The position numbers were made by a program, and so were the translations under genes. The notes under the pieces are model-generated. The model had not been told where the DNA came from. It worked only from the letters and a program-made list of their open reading frames with translations, and ran no database searches. 64,000 nucleotides of DNA from Fibrella rubiginis (GTDB lineage Bacteria; Bacteroidota; Bacteroidia; Cytophagales; Spirosomataceae): positions 186,001 through 250,000 of the forward strand of contig NZ_JAFMYV010000009.1 of NCBI RefSeq assembly GCF_017353185.1, given 5' to 3'. Below are positions 53,165 to 60,438 of the stretch, piece by piece (within the stretch, counting starts at the first letter, position 1; the number at the start of each line of letters is the position of its first letter).

Positions 53165-53869
53165 ATGCAGGGCAAAAATATTTTAATCATCGGAGCCAGT
53201 TCGGGTATTGGGCACGCACTGGCGCTGACATTGCAGCAGCAGGGTGCCGTACTTTATACGGCTGGTCGGCGGCAACCCGACGGAATTACGTCGACGCATA
53301 TGCATTGGGACGTGACCCAGCCCGTTGGCGAGGCACTATCCCAGCTTCCCGACGTGCTTCACGGCCTTGTTTATGCGCCGGGTACAATCAATCTAAAACC
53401 TTTTCAGCGGCTGCAACCGGCCGACTATCAAAACGATCTGCAGGTAAACGTGCTGGGAGCCGTGGCGGCTATCCATACGTCACTGGCGGCGTTGAAGAAG
53501 TCGAAGGGGGCCAGTATTGTGTTGTTTAGTACCGTGGCGGCTAAGCTGGGCATGGGGCTGCACTCGTCGGTATCGGTAGCGAAATCGGCGGTGGAGGGGC
53601 TTACTAAATCGCTGGCGGCAGAATTTGCTCCGTACAATATCCGCGTTAATGCCGTGGCTCCATCGCTCACCGACACTCCCCTGGCCGAATCGCAGGGCCT
53701 GCTGGGTACACCCGAAAAGCGTGACGCCGCCAACAAACGCCACCCCCTCAATCGCGTCGGCTCGCCCGAAGACATCGCCATGATGGCCGCCTACCTCCTC
53801 GATGACCCCGCTTCCTGGATCACCGGACAGATCATTGGCGTAGACGGCGGTATGGGAAGTTTAAAATGA
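53165..53869 (+). CDS. SDR family oxidoreductase with atypical active site
   Basis: 234 aa from ATG 53165; the frame extends upstream only through the palindrome. Nucleotide-binding GASSGIG at residues 10-16, NVLGAVAAIHTSLA, IVLFSTVAAKLGMG, and WITGQIIGVDGG. Where the SDR YxxxK catalytic motif is expected, the sequence reads SSVSVAKSAVEG: the Lys is kept but the Tyr position is Val. I recall a subfamily of this kind (with APSLTDTPLA) in bacteria. The reaction is unknown. Confidence 0.88.
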   Translation: MQGKNILIIGASSGIGHALALTLQQQGAVLYTAGRRQPDGITSTHMHWDVTQPVGEALSQLPDVLHGLVYAPGTINLKPFQRLQPADYQNDLQVNVLGAVAAIHTSLAALKKSKGASIVLFSTVAAKLGMGLHSSVSVAKSAVEGLTKSLAAEFAPYNIRVNAVAPSLTDTPLAESQGLLGTPEKRDAANKRHPLNRVGSPEDIAMMAAYLLDDPASWITGQIIGVDGGMGSLK

Positions 53870-53963
53870 GTTTACTGTTTAATGGTCAAGGTCTACTGTT
53901 GCTTCGCGCACGGTATCTGCTGAGCACGAAGCAACAGTAGACCTTGACCATTAGATAGTAAAC
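53870..53963. repeat. 37-nt palindrome filling the SDR / dehydratase gap
   Basis: Arms 53870-53906 and 53927-53963 pair over 37 nt with two mismatches (G-T and T-G on +), loop 20 nt. Core TTGCTTCG; outer words GGTCAAGGTCTAC and GTTTACTGTTTAA. It begins on the base after the SDR stop, and its right arm encodes the last codons and stop of the convergent dehydratase. Confidence 0.92.
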
Positions 53964-54901
53964 CCATTACCCAAATCCACATTCCCGCCTGTTAGAATGA
54001 TCCCGATGGTTTGTCCGGCGAACTCGTCTTTGTAGCGGAGCACTACGGCTAAGGGCACGGCACAGGAGGGTTCGATGATGATTTTCATGCGCTCCCAAAC
54101 CAGCCGTTGTGCGGCGCGGATTTCGACGTCGTTGACGAGCCTGATGTCGCTGACGTACTGACGGATATAGCCCAGAGTACGTTCGCTGAGGGGTGCCATG
54201 AGGCCGTCGGCAATGGTACTGATGTAGGGGGCTTTTTCAACGTGACCGCTTTTGAAAGACAAAATAGCGTCGGCGGCACCCTCTGGTTCGGCACCAACTA
54301 CCCGCGTTGCCGGGGCTAAAAAATGAGTGGCCAACGCCGTACCGCTAATAAGCCCGCCGCCGCCGACGGGTGCCATAATCACGTCGAAGGGTTGGCCGGT
54401 TGGGTTATCTTCAATCAATTCAATGGCAGCGGTGCTCTGTCCGGCAATCACCCGGTCGTCGTCGAAGGGGTGAATGAGGGCGGCACCGGTTTGAGTGATG
54501 ATGGCGGCTACCCCGGCTTCGCGGGCAATAATGTTGGGTTCACATTCGATAACGGTAGCCCCATAACCTCGCACGGCATCTTTTTTTACCTGCGGAGCCG
54601 TACGCGGCATCACCACGTAGGCGGGCATACCCAACTGCCGTGCCGCAAACGCCACCGCCTGTCCGTGATTGCCCGACGAATGGGTAGCAAGGCCATTTTT
54701 GCGCTCATTGTCAGCTAATTGCAAAGCGGCGTTCATGCCACCCCGCGCTTTAAACGCACCTATTTTCTGGAAATTTTCGCACTTAAACACCAGCGTTGCC
54801 CCTGCCATCTGATCAAGGGTGTGGCAGGTGAGGCAGGGCGTTCGGTGAATAAACGGGCGAATACGGTCGTGAGCGTTGCGCAGGTCTTGCAAACTAAGCA
54901 T
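53951..54901 (-). CDS. PLP-dependent threonine/serine dehydratase (serine racemase-like)
   Basis: 316 aa, catalytic domain only; no ACT-type regulatory domain, so it resembles catabolic TdcB or serine racemase rather than biosynthetic IlvA. PLP Lys in FQKIGAFKARGGMNA; SSGNHGQAVA phosphate/substrate loop; PVGGGGLISGTA glycine loop. It deaminates Thr/Ser or racemises Ser. The last residues (GNGFTI) fall inside the palindrome. The start is divergent from zwf across the 54917-55039 palindrome. Confidence 0.92.
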   Translation of the reverse strand: MLSLQDLRNAHDRIRPFIHRTPCLTCHTLDQMAGATLVFKCENFQKIGAFKARGGMNAALQLADNERKNGLATHSSGNHGQAVAFAARQLGMPAYVVMPRTAPQVKKDAVRGYGATVIECEPNIIAREAGVAAIITQTGAALIHPFDDDRVIAGQSTAAIELIEDNPTGQPFDVIMAPVGGGGLISGTALATHFLAPATRVVGAEPEGAADAILSFKSGHVEKAPYISTIADGLMAPLSERTLGYIRQYVSDIRLVNDVEIRAAQRLVWERMKIIIEPSCAVPLAVVLRYKDEFAGQTIGIILTGGNVDLGNGFTI

Positions 54902-54916
54902 GTCGGGTTCTGGTTG

Positions 54917-55039
54917 TGACGTAAGGATTTACGAATTACGAATTACGATTTTTGCTGACGCAAGCAGGCCAAAGCAAGCGTACTCATGCGTTAGCAAAAA
55001 TCGTAAATCGTATCTCGTAATTCGTAACTCCTTACGTCA
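54917..55039. repeat. Palindrome in a divergent promoter region, ATTACGA family, arms of unequal repeat number
   Basis: Outer arms TGACGTAAGGA (54917-54927) and TCCTTACGTCA (55029-55039) pair. Inside, both arms carry ATTACGA-type words, but the right arm has one extra unit of about 7 nt, so alignment needs a slip; inner TTTTTGCT(G/A)ACGC pairs with one G-T mismatch. It lies between the dehydratase (minus) and zwf (plus) start codons and ends 18 nt before the zwf ATG. Confidence 0.85.
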
Positions 55040-55057
55040 GTATATACAACCTTTCTC

Positions 55058-56566
55058 ATGACCACGTCTCCTGCGCCACAGCGACCACCGGCTACCATCG
55101 TATTTATTTTTGGCGGTAGCGGCGACCTTAATTTTCGCAAGCTTACACCTGCTCTTTACAACCTCTTTCTCGACGGTTACCTCCCCGAACAGTTCGACGT
55201 AGTGGGTATTGGTCGTAGTGATTATAACGACGACACCTTCCGCGAACGGCTGGCAGAAGGTATCGACGAGTTTTCGCGCCGGAAAAATGGCCCTGAAAAC
55301 GCCTGGGCTACGTTTTCACCGCATGTGGGCTACCTGCGCATGGATGGGGGAGATGCTGCCGCCTACCACCTCATTGCCGACCGCGTGAAAGCCCGTGAGG
55401 CTGAATGGGGTGCGCCCGCCAATATCATTTTCTATATGTCGGTGGCCCCGCAACTAGTACCGGGCATCGCCACCAACCTGAGTCAACTGTCCTTTTGTGG
55501 TGACAAGAACCGGGTGCGGATTGTGGTGGAAAAACCCTTTGGCCATGACCTGCAAAGTGCCCGCGAGTTGAACGCACTGCTGCTGAGCCACTTTGCCGAA
55601 GAACAGATCTACCGCATCGACCATTACCTGGGTAAAGAAACGGTGCAGAACCTGCTGGCCCTGCGGTTTGCCAACACGCTGTTCGAGCCGATCTGGAATC
55701 ATAACTACGTGGAATACGTGCAACTCACCGCCGCCGAAACCGTAGGGCTGGAGGGGCGCGGCGGCTACTACGAAGGTTCCGGCGCCCTGCGCGACATGAT
55801 TCAAAACCACCTGCTGCAACTGCTGTGCATGGTGGCGATGGAGCCGCCTACCTCTTTTGAGGCCGACGAGATTCGGAACAAAAAAGTAGACGTGCTCCGG
55901 GCCATGCGCCGCGTGGCACCCGATCAGGTAGATACCATTGCCGTGCGGGGGCAGTATGGCACGGGCGAAAAAGCCGGAAAGCCATCACCCGCCTACCGGC
56001 AGGAGGAAGGCGTGAATCCGGAGTCGATGACCGAAACCTTTGCCGCCGTTACGTTCTTCTGCGACAACTGGCGGTGGGAGGGAACCCCCTTCTATGTTCG
56101 CACGGGTAAGCACCTGGCGGCCAAGTCATCGGTGATTACGGTGCAGTTCAGGCCGGCACCGCACTACGCATTTCCCAATGAGGCGTCGAAAACGTGGCAA
56201 CATAACTGCCTGATTATTAGTATTCAACCTGATATGAATATCCGGCTGCGGTTTCAGGCCAAACGCCCCGGGCAGACCCTGGCGCTGGATCCCGTGGAGA
56301 TGGAGTTCAACTACGACACATCGTTTAAAGAGCAGCAGCCGGAAGCCTATGAAACGCTGTTGCTCGACGTAATGGCCGGTGACGCGACCCTGTTCATGCG
56401 GGCTGATCAGGTAGACGAGGCCTGGCAGATCGTGATGCCGATTCTGGATCATTGGGCCGCCCAAACCGACCCCGCTGCCATGCCCATCTACGCCCCCGGC
56501 TCGTGGGGTCCTGATGAAGCCTCGAAACTGACAGAACGCGACGGATTTAGCTGGATGAATGGATGA
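55058..56566 (+). CDS. zwf: Glucose-6-phosphate 1-dehydrogenase
   Basis: 502 aa, normal length. NADP Rossmann motif FIFGGSGDLNFRKL at the N terminus; active-site RIDHYLGKETVQNLL; EKPFGHDLQSAREL. Oxidises glucose-6-phosphate to 6-phosphogluconolactone. pgl follows on the same strand, 115 nt downstream, forming the usual zwf-pgl pair without gnd. Confidence 0.97.
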   Translation: MTTSPAPQRPPATIVFIFGGSGDLNFRKLTPALYNLFLDGYLPEQFDVVGIGRSDYNDDTFRERLAEGIDEFSRRKNGPENAWATFSPHVGYLRMDGGDAAAYHLIADRVKAREAEWGAPANIIFYMSVAPQLVPGIATNLSQLSFCGDKNRVRIVVEKPFGHDLQSARELNALLLSHFAEEQIYRIDHYLGKETVQNLLALRFANTLFEPIWNHNYVEYVQLTAAETVGLEGRGGYYEGSGALRDMIQNHLLQLLCMVAMEPPTSFEADEIRNKKVDVLRAMRRVAPDQVDTIAVRGQYGTGEKAGKPSPAYRQEEGVNPESMTETFAAVTFFCDNWRWEGTPFYVRTGKHLAAKSSVITVQFRPAPHYAFPNEASKTWQHNCLIISIQPDMNIRLRFQAKRPGQTLALDPVEMEFNYDTSFKEQQPEAYETLLLDVMAGDATLFMRADQVDEAWQIVMPILDHWAAQTDPAAMPIYAPGSWGPDEASKLTERDGFSWMNG

Positions 56567-56681
56567 AAAAAAGGGAGGAAGGAGGAAAGGAAAAACGGAG
56601 GAAGGGAGTTGCCTACGCGTAAATAGTGTAGTGCAAACCCCTTTCTCCATTCTTCCTTCCCTCCTTTCTTCCCGCTTATTT

Positions 56682-57401
56682 ATGAACATCAACATCGCCG
56701 ATACCCCGGATGAGTGCGCGCGGGAAGCCGCCGACTGGATCACCGCTTATGCCGAACGGGTGCTGCAAACCCGTGACCGGTTCACCATTGCTCTGTCGGG
56801 GGGGAGCACGCCCGTTGCGCTACACAAACTGCTGGCCGGGGCCCCCTACCGCGACCGCATCGACTGGAAACGCGTGCACGTGTTCTGGGGCGACGAACGA
56901 TATGTGCCCTTCGATGACGAGAAAAACAACGCCAGAATGGGCTTTGAAACGCTGCTAAACCACGTCGACGTGCCCAGCGAGCAGATTCATGTCATGGACA
57001 CCACCTTGCCGCCCGACACGTCGATGGCCGACTATGGTGCTTTGCTCCACCGTTATTTCGATGGCCATGAACATACGTTCGACCTCGTCATTCTCGGCAT
57101 GGGCGACGACGGGCACACGCTCTCGCTGTTTCCCGGCACGGAGGTGGTGAATGAAGAGCGCGACTGGACAAAGGCGTTTTTCCTGCCGCAGCAGGACATG
57201 TTCCGGCTTACGATTACGGCCCCGGTGGTGAACAATGCAGCGGCGGTGATTTTCCAGGTAGAGGGCACCAAAAAAGCCGATTCGCTCAAAGAAGTGCTCC
57301 AGGGCGATTACCAGCCCGATAAATATCCCTCGCAACGCATCAAGCCCAAGACAAAAGACTTCGTCTGGTTTCTGGACAAAGCAGCAGCGAGTAAGTTGTG
57401 A
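56682..57401 (+). CDS. pgl: 6-phosphogluconolactonase
   Basis: 239 aa from ATG 56682; the open frame reaches back into a purine-rich leader with no homology. SugarP-isomerase fold motifs: FTIALSGGSTPVALHKLL, VHVFWGDERYVPFDDEKNNA, GMGDDGHTLSLFPG, and a C-terminal IKPKTKDFVWFLD. Hydrolyses the zwf product. The upstream gap holds a purine-rich tract (about 56565-56605) mirrored by a pyrimidine-rich tract (56637-56675) that could fold imperfectly. Confidence 0.95.
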   Translation: MNINIADTPDECAREAADWITAYAERVLQTRDRFTIALSGGSTPVALHKLLAGAPYRDRIDWKRVHVFWGDERYVPFDDEKNNARMGFETLLNHVDVPSEQIHVMDTTLPPDTSMADYGALLHRYFDGHEHTFDLVILGMGDDGHTLSLFPGTEVVNEERDWTKAFFLPQQDMFRLTITAPVVNNAAAVIFQVEGTKKADSLKEVLQGDYQPDKYPSQRIKPKTKDFVWFLDKAAASKL

Positions 57402-57508
57402 AAGGGTAGTTTAAGGTTCAACGTCTAAGGTTTAAAGTTGCTTCGCGCTTGCAAAAGCCGGATCCGAAGCAACTTTAAACCTTAGACGTTGAACCTTAAA
57501 CTACCCTT
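57402..57508. repeat. 44-nt perfect palindrome filling the pgl / CAP gap exactly
   Basis: Arms 57402-57445 and 57465-57508 are perfectly complementary over 44 nt; loop 19 nt. Words: AAGGGTAGTTTAAGGTTC, AACGTCTAAGG, TTTAAAGTTGCTTCG. The left arm begins on the base after the pgl stop (57401) and the right arm ends within the stop of the convergent CAP gene (57507-57509), so the element equals the intergenic gap. Confidence 0.94.
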
Positions 57509-58136
57509 ACCGCTGCGTGCCGAAATCCGTTACCCAGTAGTATTTGTAGGTACTGGTCGTAGTGTAGGCATAGCCCACGCCGACTTCCTTGAAATTCGGA
57601 CTCATGATGTTGGCGCAGTGACCAGGCGATTTCAGCCAGCCATCGACCACGGCGCGGGCGGTTGGGTAGCCCGCCGCAATGTTCTCACCGGCAGCCCGCC
57701 ACACGTAACCTTCGCGGGTCATGCGGTCCCAGGGTTGCGAACCGTCGCGACCGGTGTGGCTGAAGTAATTGTAGGTGGCCAGATCGAGGGCAAACTTGTC
57801 GGAAGCGGTGGTGAGTTTGGTGTTCAGTGCCAGCGCCGGAACGGGTGCATAGGTGGTGGTGCCGCAGAGGCATGACTTCGACCGGGCCGCGTTCAGGTAC
57901 GTCAAAATCTCCTGTTGTAACGCCACCGAGGCCGTTCTGGCTCCCGACGGGCCAGCCGTGTTGAGGTTGCCCGTCACCACGCCCGACGATTGAACATTGG
58001 CCCCTTCGGCGGCTATACTGGTAGATGAACTGGCTACCTGGGTCTGGTCCTGCGCCGGGTTCAGGCTGTTGTCAGACTGGCAGGCGGCCGTGCCGAGCAG
58101 GGCGACGAGTAGCCCGTAGAGATACGTTTTTTTCAT
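57507..58136 (-). CDS. CAP-domain (SCP/PR1-like) lipoprotein
   Basis: 209 aa. Lipoprotein signal LVALLGTAACQSD; a low-complexity Ser/Ala linker; CAP domain from about residue 80 with KFALDLATYNYFSHTGRDGS, RMTREGYVWRAAGENIAAGY, VVDGWLKSPGHCANIMSPNF and VGVGYAYT. The two conserved His (SHTG, PGHC) and Glu (GENIA) are present. Function of bacterial CAP proteins is mostly unknown. Confidence 0.93.
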   Translation of the reverse strand: MKKTYLYGLLVALLGTAACQSDNSLNPAQDQTQVASSSTSIAAEGANVQSSGVVTGNLNTAGPSGARTASVALQQEILTYLNAARSKSCLCGTTTYAPVPALALNTKLTTASDKFALDLATYNYFSHTGRDGSQPWDRMTREGYVWRAAGENIAAGYPTARAVVDGWLKSPGHCANIMSPNFKEVGVGYAYTTTSTYKYYWVTDFGTQR

Positions 58137-58245
58137 TGGATAAAGCGTATTGGTTTGACTTCAAAACGGGAAGCGGGCGCGTCTATTGCCTAAAAAACCG
58201 CTCGTTTTCGCCGTAACTTGCCCTGCATAACGTAACCGTTTCGCT

Positions 58246-59598
58246 ATGCGCCTGATTGCTCTACTCTTTTTTGCTGCTCAATTTGCTGTCGCCCAGCCTA
58301 CTACTATTTTGGCCGAACGCGCCCGCGCCCAGTTTGTGGATGAGGTGCTGGAAGATCGGTTTACCAACCTGCTGCCCCAACTCATGCGTCGGGAGGGCAT
58401 CGACATGTGGGTTATCATTTCGCGGGAATACAACGAAGACCCGGTGCTGAAAACCATGCTGCCCAGCACCTGGCTATCGGCCCGGCGACGCACGATCATG
58501 GTCTTCTTTGACCGGGGTTCAACCGAGGGCGTAGAGCGGCTGGCCATTGCCCGCTACGATGTGGGCAACCTGCTGAAAGGTGCCTGGGACATCGACGTGC
58601 GGCCCAATCAGTGGGATGCGCTCATGACCATTATTCAGGACCGCAAACCCAAAAAAATAGGCCTGAACCGCTCGGCCAACTACGCCCACGCCGACGGGCT
58701 GACCGCTACGGAACAGGCTGAGTTTCTCCAAAAGCTGCCCCAGGACTATCAAAAACGAATTGTTTCGGCGGAAAAGCTGGCCGTCGGCTGGCTTGAATCG
58801 CGGACGGAGAAAGAAATGGCCGTATACCCCATGATCTGCCGACTGTCGCACCAGATCATTCAGGAAGGGCTTTCGGAAGCGGTTATTCAACCTGGTATTA
58901 CTACGACCGACGATGTGGTATGGTGGTTCCGGCAGCGCATCACCGACCTGGGCCTCGACACCTGGTTTCACCCCACGGTTGATGTGCAACGGGCCGACCG
59001 TGGCGACGGTCCGGCCAACGACTTCAACCACTTGCGTACCTTCTCGAAACGACCTGACAAAGAGATCATCCAGCCCGGCGACCTGCTTCACGTTGACTTT
59101 GGCATTACGTACCTGCGCCTGAATACCGACCAGCAACAACACGCCTACGTGTTGCGCCCCGGCGAGGCTACCGTGCCTGAAAGCATCAGGAAAGCGTTTT
59201 TGCAGGGCAACCGGTTGCAGGATATTCTGACGGAGCAGTTTGTAGCCGGTAAATCGGGGAATCAGCTGCTGTCGGCGGCGTTGGTGCAGGCGGAAAAGGA
59301 AGGTATTCGCGGCACGATTTATTCGCACCCGATTGGTGTACACGGCCACGCTGCCGGACCAACTATTGGCCTCTGGGATCAGCAAAAAGGCGTGCCCGGC
59401 CCCGGCGATTACCCCCTGAAAGCCAATACGGCTTATTCCATTGAGCTTAATGCCGCTGTGGAAATCCACGAATGGAAGAAGCTGGTGCGGATTATGCTGG
59501 AAGAAGACGGCTTTTTCGACGGTCAGGCTTTCCGCTATATCGACGGTCGCCAAACCGAGATTTACACGATTCCCCGTACGTTGGGCTATGTGAAATAG
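58246..59598 (+). CDS. Exported M24 family metallopeptidase (Xaa-Pro aminopeptidase-like)
   Basis: 450 aa with a signal peptide (LIALLFFAAQFAVAQ). An N-terminal creatinase-like domain (REGIDMWVIISREYNEDPVL) is followed by the pita-bread catalytic domain: LLHVDFGITYLRLNTDQQ (Asp ligand), HPIGVHGHAAGPTIG (His ligand), YSIELNAAVEIHEW (Glu) and GRQTEIYTIPRTLG (Glu). It would remove N-terminal residues before proline in the periplasm; exact activity is inferred. Confidence 0.9.
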   Translation: MRLIALLFFAAQFAVAQPTTILAERARAQFVDEVLEDRFTNLLPQLMRREGIDMWVIISREYNEDPVLKTMLPSTWLSARRRTIMVFFDRGSTEGVERLAIARYDVGNLLKGAWDIDVRPNQWDALMTIIQDRKPKKIGLNRSANYAHADGLTATEQAEFLQKLPQDYQKRIVSAEKLAVGWLESRTEKEMAVYPMICRLSHQIIQEGLSEAVIQPGITTTDDVVWWFRQRITDLGLDTWFHPTVDVQRADRGDGPANDFNHLRTFSKRPDKEIIQPGDLLHVDFGITYLRLNTDQQQHAYVLRPGEATVPESIRKAFLQGNRLQDILTEQFVAGKSGNQLLSAALVQAEKEGIRGTIYSHPIGVHGHAAGPTIGLWDQQKGVPGPGDYPLKANTAYSIELNAAVEIHEWKKLVRIMLEEDGFFDGQAFRYIDGRQTEIYTIPRTLGYVK

Positions 59599-59649
59599 GG
59601 TAAGAAACTAATTAGGAGATTACCCCCGTTTTACACAAAAGATATACTA

Positions 59650-59877
59650 ATGAGCACCCTGACGCTAACCCTTACAGACGAACAAGTTGATCGGTACGGT
59701 CTGCATGTCGACTCCGTGACGCTTGACCAATTAGTTGATAAGATTAAAACGGAAGTGGCCCGCGAAGCACTGCGTAAATGCCAGTTAATTGCTGGTGAGG
59801 AAGGGCTTTCTGACTTAACAATGGACGATATCAACGCCGAGATTCAGGCTGTGCGCGATGCAAAAAATCGTCGTTGA
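59650..59877 (+). CDS. Antitoxin-like small protein upstream of a PIN toxin
   Basis: 75 aa. N-terminal TLTLTLTDEQVDRYGLHVDS, then an amphipathic helix LDQLVDKIKTEVAREALRKC, then a C-terminal LTMDDINAEIQAVRDAKNRR that resembles toxin-binding tails of antitoxins. Its last 20 nt overlap the start of the PIN frame. It is the partner expected for the downstream PIN protein, which is now frameshifted. Confidence 0.7.
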   Translation: MSTLTLTLTDEQVDRYGLHVDSVTLDQLVDKIKTEVAREALRKCQLIAGEEGLSDLTMDDINAEIQAVRDAKNRR

Positions 59878-60278
59878 CACAAACGTGTTGGTGTCATCTC
59901 TGATCTCGAAGAGTTACCCCGCTTTAATTATCGACGAACTTGTTTTTGGTAGAAAGGTAACCTCAATTATAACCGACGAAATCTGGTTGGAATACGTGGC
60001 CGTACTTGGCCGGGAGAAGTTTGCTCGCTTTACCAACTTCAAGCGGAATGCCGAGATTGTTCTGCTTCGTCTGGACGAAATATCAGAACGGAGTAATTGC
60101 AACAGAGCGCGTGGCTGTGATTGCCGACGCTGACGACAACCGTTTTCTGGAAGCGGCTAAAGCTGGCTCTGCGGATTATATCATCACCGGCAACACCAAC
60201 GACTTTTTGATCTCCAGTTTTGGCGAAACCAGTATCGTGACGCCGAAAGTATATTGGGAGCAGCACCGCCCTCTATAG
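59858..60278 (+). pseudogene. PIN-domain toxin with a frameshift
   Basis: Frame 1 (59858 to about 60090) encodes VVDTNVLVSSLISKSYPALI and DEIWLEYVAVLGREKF; frame 2 (about 60085-60278) continues with ERVAVIADADDNRFLEAA and ADYIITGNTNDFL. Joined, they form one typical PIN ribonuclease domain with its Asp/Glu acidic cluster (Asp in VVDTN, Glu in LEYV, Asp-Asp in DADDN). The shift needs +1 near 60080-60095. Either an inactivating 1-nt insertion or a sequencing error; programmed shifting is possible but no slippery run is seen. Confidence 0.78.
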
Positions 60279-60308
60279 CTGGCACGTGAGGGTATGTGAA
60301 GTGAACGG

Positions 60309-60379
60309 GTTCAACGTTTAAAGTCTAAGGTTCAAAATCTAAAGTTGCTTCGCCAGACGATATCTTTCGGCGAAGCGAC
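60309..60379. repeat. Eroded GCTTCGC-family palindrome
   Basis: The left side has the complete word series (GTTCAACGTTTAAAGTC, TAAGGTTCAAAATC, TAAAGTTGCTTCGCC), but only the inner 11 nt (60344-60354 with 60369-60379) still pair, with one T-G mismatch. The right outer arm is gone. This looks like a half-deleted copy. Confidence 0.75.
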
Positions 60380-60390
60380 TCAGAAGGCTA

Positions 60391-60411
60391 GTCAAGATAT
60401 GTCATCTTGAC
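60391..60411 (+). other. Small hairpin upstream of the purine permease gene
   Basis: GTCAAGAT (60391-60398) and ATCTTGAC (60404-60411) pair perfectly around a 5-nt loop, 27 nt before the permease ATG. No purine riboswitch consensus is visible. May be a regulatory hairpin. Confidence 0.35.
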
Positions 60412-60438
60412 CAGCTAACTAATTTCAGCAAGTACCAC

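Noticed and set aside
56559..56681. N-terminal extension of pgl through the purine-rich leader
   Set aside because: Low-complexity translation (Lys/Gly/Arg) with no homology; pgl homology starts at 56682.
60080..60100. Programmed frameshift in the PIN gene
   Set aside because: No slippery heptamer or strong downstream pseudoknot is visible; an ordinary insertion is simpler.
60380..60438. Purine riboswitch before the NCS2 permease
   Set aside because: Only a single 8-bp hairpin is present; the conserved three-way junction and loop-loop sequences are not seen.
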